Assembly (NCBI GenBank): GCA_054601695.1
Contig: BAAHQB010000018.1
Location: 1,302,001-1,366,000, forward strand
Source of the DNA: Amorphochlora amoebiformis
Lineage: Eukaryota; Cercozoa; Chlorarachniophyceae
Reading direction: 5' to 3'
DNA length: 64,000 nucleotides
Part shown: in pieces, positions 44,577 through 64,000 of the stretch
How positions within the stretch are numbered: the first letter of the stretch is position 1
How the letters are laid out: each line of letters opens with the position of its first letter
Position numbers and translations under genes: made by a program
Notes under the pieces: model-generated
The model's input: only the letters and a program-made list of their open reading frames with translations
The model's database searches: none
Told to the model about the DNA's origin: nothing

Positions 44577-45136
44577 GCCCATATACATACACGTAGATAT
44601 GTAAATGTATAAATAGGTAACGGATAGCCTCGCCCTGGTCGGCCAGGAGCTCGTAGGAGAGCTGCGCAGAGTTGGGGGTATAGATCCCCAAGTAAAAGAC
44701 GACAAGGACGCAAAGAGGGGGGTTGCAGGGACCGAGAATGGGCCCGGCAAAGGGGCGAATGGAGGGTAGTATAATTAAATATATACATATATATATATAT
44801 ATATATTATGTATATAAGTGTATATGTATTGTGTACATAAATACACACGTGTATATACATACCTCTGTACTTGGGTATATGTAATGTTTGATAACACACA
44901 TGTAAATACACTCTTATATATATTTGTATATGTATATACATACATATGCATGTTATATACACATATATATATTTATATATATGTGGTGTGTACATTATAG
45001 GAGTATGTACATATAGATGCATATATACGTTCTATACGTTTGTAAATATGTACACACACACACACACATATATATATATGTATATATGTATGCAATATGT
45101 ATGTATATGTATATACATATATTCATATATATATAC

Positions 45137-45168
<32 letters not shown>

Positions 45169-45280
45169 GTATGTGTGTATGTGTGTGTTAAATATATATA
45201 CATTTACATTATATGTCTTAATATATATACATATATATAATATATATATATATGCTACATAAACATACATATACACACAC

Positions 45281-45311
<31 letters not shown>

Positions 45312-46066
45312 ATTATCTGTATACATATGTAAAAAGAGGATGTTCGTCATCGGAAGGATTTTGGGGGGAAGGGGTTCGGCGGAAGGTAGATGGGATCGAG
45401 AAGCAGCTGGGAAACCTTGTCAAGGTAGTTATAAGCTGGAGCAGGGTCAAGGTCTTCGGCTGGGTTTGGGGAATTTTGTAGTTTTATATTACAAAAGTGC
45501 ATTATACCTGCATATGTATTCTCACACACATACATACACAAATACGCATCACAGGTATAAATTTCTACGTGTAAATATACTTATATATATATACATATGC
45601 ATACACATACTTATATATACACATATATATATACACATATACACATACATATGTAAAGCTATACACTTACATGAGCCAAAACACTTCCTTCCGTCTCACT
45701 TTCTCATTTTCTCCCCCCCACTCAAAGGAGTCAGCCAAGTTGTACAATGCGGGGAAAGATGCAAAGGTGACCTCAAAAAAAATAAACCTACCCCAAACCC
45801 AACTTCTACTAGCAGTCTGAACCTTTAGGTTGTTGGCCTTACCCTAAGCTCTGCCAAAGCTTAAAGCTTAGTCTTCACTTATAAGAGCTCTATGTCCAGC
45901 TGACCATTGCCCTGTCCTACCCTCTAATGTGTATGCCATATTTGTTCTCATGGATGTATAATAATGTATATATAATATATATATATATTAAGTATATATC
46001 TATAGATTTATACATATATATATATATACATATAAACATGTATATATATATATATATGTATATGTA

Positions 46067-46127
<61 letters not shown>

Positions 46128-46197
46128 ATATATATATATATATATTCATGTAATATACATATATATATATATACATATTTATATAGAAACATACATA

Positions 46198-46235
<38 letters not shown>

Positions 46236-46571
46236 TATGTATTTATATATATCTATATCAATATATAAATGTGAGCACGCACGTATTATTTGAACTCTAA
46301 CCCTAATCCTAACCCCTAACCATAACCTTAACCCTATTCCTAACCCTAATCCTTACCCTAACCCTAACCACAACCCTAACCCTAACCCTAACCCTAATCC
46401 TAACCTAATCCTAGCCCTAATCCTAACTTTGGTCCTAACAATCCTAACCCTAACCCTAATCCTAACCCAAACCCTAATCCTAGCCCTAATCCAAACCTAA
46501 CCTGATCCTAACCCTAAATCCATACCCACATCCAATTATATATATATATATACACACACATATATATATAT

Positions 46572-46619
<48 letters not shown>

Positions 46620-47233
46620 ATATATATATATATATTTGTAAGTATGTATTATATTTATACATATATATATATATATGTACACTGTGCACATATTGTGCTA
46701 GTATATATCCAATATATGTCACATACATACACATATATCATCCAGCATAACGTATACCTATCCACGTTTTGTTGGGCCCTTCCTCCTCTTTTACTCTTAT
46801 CTATCCCAAACTCGCTCTTCTCATCCCTCTCTGATCTCCGCCCTCTTAACCTCTATGTTTCCTCCACTTTCCTCTTCCTTTCTCTTGCCCATCTCTCTTG
46901 CATATATGCATATATGTATATATATATATATATGTTGTATTAATTAAACAGTTACATATACACATATATATATATATGTATGTATATATTTATATATGTA
47001 TATATGTGTATATGTAATTGTAATATATATGTATACATATAAATATATATATAAAAATATAATATATGTATATATATATATATATTTATACATATATATA
47101 TATATATATATGGAACTGACTTTGTGAATCATTCAATTCTTTCATTTACGTATATGTGTTAAATGAAATGTATACTTACATATTTCAGACTTATATCGAG
47201 AGAACCGTATTCGAGGCGAAAAGCAAGTCGTGA
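41753..47233 (+). CDS. Unidentified protein of about 266 aa in seven exons
   Basis: Exons 41753-41893, 43118-43309, 43834-43980, 44617-44765, 45337-45424, 45728-45766 and 47189-47233 join in phase from an ATG to a TGA. Fragments: [98 protein letters not shown], and the tail [13 protein letters not shown]. It is mostly helical-looking, with a Gly/Lys-rich linker in exon 4 ([18 protein letters not shown]). No signal peptide or confident membrane span is seen, and I do not recognise the family. If the donor at 45425 is skipped, exon 5 reads through to a stop at 45479. The last intron contains telomere-type array 2. Confidence 0.55.
46294..46521 (-). repeat. Interstitial telomere-type array 2 (degenerate CCCTAA)
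   Basis: About 230 bp of CCCTAA units on the plus strand with many variants (CCTAAT, CCATAA, CCACAA, CCTAGC). It lies in the last intron of the gene at 41753-47233. The degeneracy suggests it is older than array 1. Confidence 0.88.
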
Positions 47234-47668
47234 CGAGACTGCAGATATTTTCGGTTAGCTATATCCATTATCATTCGGACATGGTGCAGATACATGATCG
47301 ATTGCATTCAAATTATCAAGCTGCATTCATTTTGTTCATTAAAACCGAAGGCTACATGTTCATAAATCTCTGAATTCACTGTTAAGGAAGAGCGGCCCGT
47401 CCTTCTAGTCCTTATGGAATGGCTTAACAGCGTTGTAATTACGAATCATGAATCATACAAATTCAATAAACATATTGTTCGTTTGTTTAAGTACTGCGGT
47501 CACACATACTCTACGATAACATAAGATATACACGATAATACCATGGTTATATATTTACATACATAAAGTATATATAATATCGGACAAGTGCCAGGCTCAG
47601 TAATATCAAATTGCAAATTGGCAATATTGCTAAACATGCGCGATGTTACGCGCGGATGGGGGCTAGAG
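47234..47668. other. Convergent intergenic region, no gene seen
   Basis: A mixed AT-rich spacer without TA arrays, between the TGA at 47231 and the minus-strand stop at 47669. It probably holds both 3' UTRs. Confidence 0.4.
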
Positions 47669-48048
47669 CTACAACCGGTGTTGCGGCGAGGTGACTTCAA
47701 CCCTGGTTTTATTAAATTCTTCCTCGTCGAATTCACCTCCTCTTGCTGCCTTCAATGCCATTTCTGAAGCCATTTTGATTAGCTCACCCTGTCCACAAAA
47801 ATCAACATGATGAGAAATGAAGTGTACAATAATACGAACCGAAAGTTTTGAATACACCTTAGAGAGTGCCTCCCTAGAATTGTCACCAGATGCCCACCTG
47901 ATAGTAATATATTTCAGGAACGACTTAATATATATATATATATCAAATATACGTATTATATTAGATGTTTGTACAATAATATATATTATTAAATATATAT
48001 ATATGTGTATGTATAATAGAAATATACATACATATATATACACACACA

Positions 48049-48083
<35 letters not shown>

Positions 48084-48314
48084 GAATAATGTATATTTAG
48101 GAGGTATCCAATGTGTCCACCACCTGACATAGTCCTTCTCTAGCTGTGTCATAAACCATGGCACTGCAATCCTGAAAAAAACGTATCTGTGTGTAAATGC
48201 TTGTGGTTGCATATGCATACGGGTGCAATGGGTATTATGAACCTATATGTATATAGATATATGTGTTATACATTAACATATATACATATATAAATATACA
48301 TATATATATGTATG

Positions 48315-48345
<31 letters not shown>

Positions 48346-48415
48346 GAAAATGTACATATATACATATATATATATATATATTTATATAGACATCTATAAA
48401 AATATATATATTTCA

Positions 48416-48465
<50 letters not shown>

Positions 48466-48609
48466 ATATAAGTATACGAATTTATATTATATATATTTAC
48501 ATCGAAATACAATTATATATATACATACATATATGTATATATATATATGTTATATATTTATACGTATATATATATACATATGTATATATAATATATATTA
48601 TGTTCAAGA

Positions 48610-48640
<31 letters not shown>

Positions 48641-48744
48641 CATATAAAACATACAGATGCACATATATATTGTATGTTTATTTACATGTATATGTATGCA
48701 TATACAATATATATATGTGTATATATATATATACATATATATAC

Positions 48745-48800
<56 letters not shown>

Positions 48801-48806
48801 GCAAAA

Positions 48807-48875
<69 letters not shown>

Positions 48876-49056
48876 GATACACACATACGTATTTATATAT
48901 GCATTCTGAAATATACATTTATTGCATATATTTGTATATATCTATTGTATATATAAACATATTTCAATACATATATATATATGTATATATATATATATAA
49001 TAATACATACATACATATATATATATATATATGTATGAGAGTATGTAACTGTATGA

Positions 49057-49087
<31 letters not shown>

Positions 49088-49124
49088 CAAATACATATAT
49101 ATACATATATACATACATACATAC

Positions 49125-49156
<32 letters not shown>

Positions 49157-49271
49157 GTACATATAAATATATATATATATATATATATACATATAAATAT
49201 ATATACATATACACACACACATATATATATATATATATTATTATGTATACAAATAAATATTTATATTATAA

Positions 49272-49328
<57 letters not shown>

Positions 49329-49724
49329 GCACATACATATCTATCTGTATATATATATATTATATTTATATACATATGTATATATATATATATATATGTA
49401 AAAAAAATATATATATGTATATATACATATATATGTAAGTATACATTTTGTGTATATACACACATTTATATTTATATATATATTATATATACATATATAT
49501 ATATATATTCTCTCGCAGAAATACGCGTACGTGTTTATATATAGATATAATTATATATATTATACACATACATACACTGCATATGTAAGTCAAGAAAGTT
49601 AAGATGAAAAAGAGAACAAGTGTACTAAAAGGAACCACACAACGAAAAAATAAAAAAAAAAAAAGTCGTACTGCAAGGCGCGCGAGAACAGAAACTCGAG
49701 GGCTTTGGGGGAGCTTCCCGACAT
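47669..49724 (-). CDS. Small protein of about 86 aa in four exons, unknown function
   Basis: Exons in transcript order 49724-49672, 48171-48124, 47897-47858 and 47788-47669 join in phase (2, 2, 0) from ATG to TAG. The protein starts [18 protein letters not shown], continues [17 protein letters not shown] and [14 protein letters not shown], and ends [15 protein letters not shown]. It is amphipathic with a charged C-terminal half ([13 protein letters not shown]). No family is recognised. Because the exons are 40-120 nt and scattered over 2 kb of (TA)n, single-frame ORF calling would miss it. A first exon further upstream cannot be excluded. Confidence 0.55.
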
Positions 49725-50317
49725 CCTTCTCCACACCCACCAAGAAAAGTGAAAGTTAGATTAGATATATCTCAGCTTAATAAATGTTGGGGAATATATA
49801 CATATATATATATATATTTATATATATATATATATATATTTATGTATATATGTATATGTGCCAAAACAAATTTTATATAGAATATACAATTTGTATACTC
49901 GTATAGTAGTTATATAAATCTATATATAATATCTAAATAATATACTGAGACACATATATATATATATATATTTATATGCATATATAAGATTTATTAATTA
50001 CATGTCGAGATAGACAATTGGAGAATGAGAGAACTAGGGAGACATTTGGGTATGGATGAATAGAGTAGAGTTAGGATTACCGTTGGAAATAGTTAGGACC
50101 AGTTGGAGAGGGTCAGGGTTAGGGTTAGGATCAGATTATTCAGCATGTCTTAGTCCGAGGGCCATTGTGGGGCTGGTTAGGGTTAGGGTTAGGGCTAGGG
50201 TTATGGTCGGGGGTTGTTGTCAGCTTTAGGGCGCAGCTTTAGGGTTGGTGTTAGAAGTACGGTTAAGGTCACGATTTGGAACATGATGAGGTGAGGATTG
50301 AGAAGGAGATTGTGTGT

Positions 50318-50355
<38 letters not shown>

Positions 50356-50550
50356 AAAGAGAGGGAGAAAAAAATCGAGAGAAAAGAGAACGAGAGAACG
50401 AGACACAGACTCAGACACACGAATATATATATATATATATATATATCTCTCTATATATATATATATAAATATATATTTGTAAAATTTATACATATATAAA
50501 TATATTTCTAAATGTACAAATGCACATATTTATAGATATATAAGCATTTA

Positions 50551-50601
<51 letters not shown>

Positions 50602-50813
50602 GACGTATATATATAAATATAAAATGCATAAATATAAGTATATACATATCTATATATACATGTATCATATGTATATTACATATAAATATAGATATACACA
50701 TATAAATATATATATATTATATATATATATATATATAAATGTATACACGTATTATATATGTATATATATATATATATGTATGTGTATATAAATCTGTATA
50801 TATAAATGTGGAT

Positions 50814-50851
<38 letters not shown>

Positions 50852-50864
50852 GTATTGAATACAT

Positions 50865-50918
<54 letters not shown>

Positions 50919-51577
50919 GCGCACATATACACACATATATTATACATATATATACATATATATATATATATGTATAGTATATGTTTATATACCTATTCAT
51001 ATACATGTGTATATGTATGCATATGTGTATATATCTATATTTGTTTTCATACATATACATTAATTTTATGTAAATATATTATATTTATATATGTTTTTAT
51101 GTATATGTACATATACTATATGTATGCACATGTACTACACATTTTTAAAACGAATTTTCTCCCTTTATCTACATTATATGAAATACAGCGCACACACATA
51201 CCTGTACATGTATTATATATATATATATATATATCTATGTATACATATATATGTGTATGTGTGCATATATATATATGTATGTATATACACACATACATAT
51301 ATATATACAATATATATATATATATATATGTATTATATATATATATATATATGTATGCATATACGTATATATACATATATATAGATAAAATACATATATA
51401 TATAAATGTTTCTTTATATGCGTATGTATGTATGTATGCATAAAGAAATGTTGAATGTAGCAATAATAACGTTCACAATATTCATATGCCAATGTACATA
51501 TTTATATTTATCTATATATATATATATATATATATTATATACATGTATACATACATACATATGTTTTATGTATGTAG

Positions 51578-51611
<34 letters not shown>

Positions 51612-51677
51612 GTAGATATATATGTATGTATATGTATACGCTCATATATACGTGTATGAATATACATATACACACAT

Positions 51678-51756
<79 letters not shown>

Positions 51757-51907
51757 ACGTACACATGCACATATATATATATATATATACATGTATACAT
51801 ATATATATATATATATATACATGTATACATATACATATATATTTATATAGGTAAATATATGTATATGTATATATATATATATATGTGTGTATAAATTATG
51901 TATATAT
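49725..51907. other. Intergenic: TA arrays, telomere-type array 3 and a GA run
   Basis: This is upstream of the small gene and downstream of the DUF1997-like gene. It contains TTAGGG-type sequence at 50071-50260, a GA run at 50318-50405 and long (TA)n from 50420 to 51900. I see no coding exon. Confidence 0.5.
50071..50260 (+). repeat. Interstitial telomere-type array 3 (TTAGGG orientation)
   Basis: Runs of GGGTTAGGG at 50111-50130 and 50175-50206, amid degenerate TTAGGA and TTAGGC units. The orientation is opposite to arrays 1 and 2. Confidence 0.85.
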
Positions 51908-52025
51908 CTAGTACAACATAGATGTACCCAGAAAGGTGAGGGAGTCCCCAATCCATGGTGAGGCTGAAGACAATATCAGACTCGGTGTCGCTTGCTTTTT
52001 CACTCGATATCTAATAGTGTTGAAA
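51908..52025 (-). CDS. Possible terminal exon, perhaps of the DUF1997-like gene
   Basis: The minus strand reads [20 protein letters not shown], then [17 protein letters not shown] and a stop at 51908-51910, after a TTTGAG acceptor. The phase (2) does not match the end of exon 53376-53440 (phase 0), so either another exon intervenes or this is not coding. A phase-0 join would stop after FQHY. Confidence 0.3.
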
Positions 52026-52063
52026 CTCAAATATACACACTGGATCTTTATGTATTCAGTGTA

Positions 52064-52157
<94 letters not shown>

Positions 52158-52186
52158 ATATATACATATGTATGTATATATATATA

Positions 52187-52240
<54 letters not shown>

Positions 52241-52833
52241 TTATATATATATCTATGTATAGATGTATTAGACACATTTCTTCATATGCATATATATACA
52301 TATAATATATAATATATATATATATATTATATATACATACATATAATATCTATATATATATATATGTATAATTACATATATGCCATCATATGTAAATTCG
52401 ATGTGCATCTTAGCGTTTATACATATATATGTATGTATGTATATATATATATGTGTGTATTATATGTTACTATTTACATATAAATCCATCTGAATATGTA
52501 ATTGCATGTCTCCAATATGTATAGTTATTCATATATATATATATAAATATTGCAAATGTATATGTATATGTATATGTATGTGAACAAAACGTATATATAC
52601 ATGTAAGCATAATGTATATGTATATATATATGTATGTATATATATATATATATATATATACATACATGATATAATATAAATACAAATGCATATGTACATG
52701 CATAAACACAAATGCATACATATGTATCTGCATATATATATGTATATAAAATACATATCTAAATACACATATATATATATATATATAAATATGTATAAAT
52801 ATACATATACATATATATATATATTATATACAC

Positions 52834-52883
<50 letters not shown>

Positions 52884-52889
52884 ATATAT

Positions 52890-52932
<43 letters not shown>

Positions 52933-53083
52933 AATAATATAGATAGATGTCCACACGTATACATATATAAATATGCATATGTTTGTACATGTTCACATCT
53001 AGAAACACATATATAATAAACATATATATATATATGTGTATACATATATGTATGTTTAGATATGGATTGTATATATTATATAC

Positions 53084-53115
<32 letters not shown>

Positions 53116-53200
53116 CTGTTTTTATACATATATACGTATGTAATAGATCATATGTATATATATATATATATATAATATATATATATGTATATGTACATAC

Positions 53201-53275
<75 letters not shown>

Positions 53276-53375
53276 TCAACCGAGCAAACAAGCACTACAC
53301 TTCTAAAGAGAAAGATTTGCTTCATCATATATGTATGTATATATATATATATATGTATATATATACACTGAATAC

Positions 53376-56901
<3,526 letters not shown>

Positions 56902-57288
56902 CTCGGCAGCCAGATGTGTGAGGTGTTGCAGAGTCACGATTAGAAAGGCTGGTCACTCATCGTGACATTTAGTCATCACGGAGGGTGACATTTTCCGATG
57001 TCCGGGCTTAGGAGAGGACTTGCCGGGCGGAAATCGCACCGCGTTGCGCCCCGAAAATTCGTGAAGATCAAGCCATGCCGGAAAATATATCGGGGTGAAG
57101 CGTCAAGGGGGAACGAGGGGGAGCTCAAGGAGGTGTGTCAGGCGATCGAAAGACATAGAGGGACACTTCTGGGATGAATGGTTTGTAGGAGGGTAGATTC
57201 ACAAGCTAAAACGTGGATTATCCTGTGCCGCTGCAAAAAACCTTGTTTTGACTGACGGATTAAAAAGAAGTGGAAGAATTGCGGAAAG
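56902..57288. promoter_or_regulatory. Putative bidirectional promoter, DUF1997-like / NCBP1-like
   Basis: About 390 bp between two divergent start codons, GC-richer than the introns and free of TA arrays. No specific element is recognised. Confidence 0.4.
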
Positions 57289-63803
<6,515 letters not shown>

Positions 63804-63842
63804 GTACATCATCACATTGCATACCTCTGTACTACATAAATG

Positions 63843-63887
<45 letters not shown>

Positions 63888-64000
63888 TGTGTAATGTATA
63901 TACAATATGTATATATAGTATATGTATACTTGCATGTACATATCCATATGTATGTGCAAATATATCTATCTATATATATAAATATATATGTATATGTGTA
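63804..64000. other. TA-rich start of an NCBP1-like intron at the right edge
   Basis: It follows the GGGTACATC donor at 63804 and contains (TA)n at 63845-63888. The next exon lies outside the window. Confidence 0.5.

Noticed and set aside
49604-49759. Plus-strand 51-codon frame [16 protein letters not shown]...
   Set aside because: It lies antisense to the first exon of the small minus-strand gene, includes a 13-A run and has no supporting context.

Overview
This window is nuclear DNA from an intron-rich unicellular eukaryote. Most of its length is intron, filled with (TA)n, (CATA)n, (GA)n and other simple repeats. Almost every long open frame is a translated microsatellite ([19 protein letters not shown]). 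I found the real genes by joining short high-complexity blocks flanked by AG and GT (or GC) in matching codon phase. Two predicted N-termini look like secretory or bipartite presequences. One protein resembles DUF1997, a family typical of photosynthetic lineages. Three interstitial TTAGGG-type arrays are present. Together these fit an alga or other complex-plastid protist (ochrophyte, alveolate or haptophyte grade), but the identification is tentative.

Layout: (1) about 352-16168, +, an ankyrin-repeat protein of about 27 small exons. (2) 17476-22048, -, a TBC-domain Rab-GAP with both catalytic fingers. (3) 22244-24489, +, a J-domain protein with a signal peptide. (4) 24766-39508, -, an Es2/DGCR14-like spliceosome-associated protein over at least 13 exons. 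(5) about 40240-41367, -, an unidentified protein with hydrophobic segments. (6) 41753-47233, +, an unidentified protein of about 266 aa. (7) 47669-49724, -, a small protein of about 86 aa in four exons. (8) about 51908-56901, -, a DUF1997-like protein with a secretory presequence. (9) 57289 to beyond 63803, +, an NCBP1/CBP80-like nuclear cap-binding protein, still open at the right edge. (10) 59525-59773, -, a lone first exon with a signal peptide and basic Ser/Arg/Thr-rich stretch, lying inside an NCBP1 intron.

Genes 2/3, 5/6 and 8/9 are divergent and gene pairs 1/2, 3/4 and 6/7 are convergent. Introns fall into two classes: compact TA-free introns of about 50-180 nt (mostly 19.25-23.15 kb), and long introns of 0.3-2 kb carrying TA arrays. 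Es2 and NCBP1 are both nuclear RNA-processing factors; otherwise I see no shared pathway or operon-like logic.

The most unusual signal is repeated tandem or inverted copying of exon edges with their splice sites, next to TA arrays, in the ankyrin and Es2 genes. Other standouts are a C16-(GC)19-G24 palindrome inside TA arrays and two phase-supported GC-AG introns. All gene models are hand-built from splice signals and phase; exon boundaries are less certain than gene identities.
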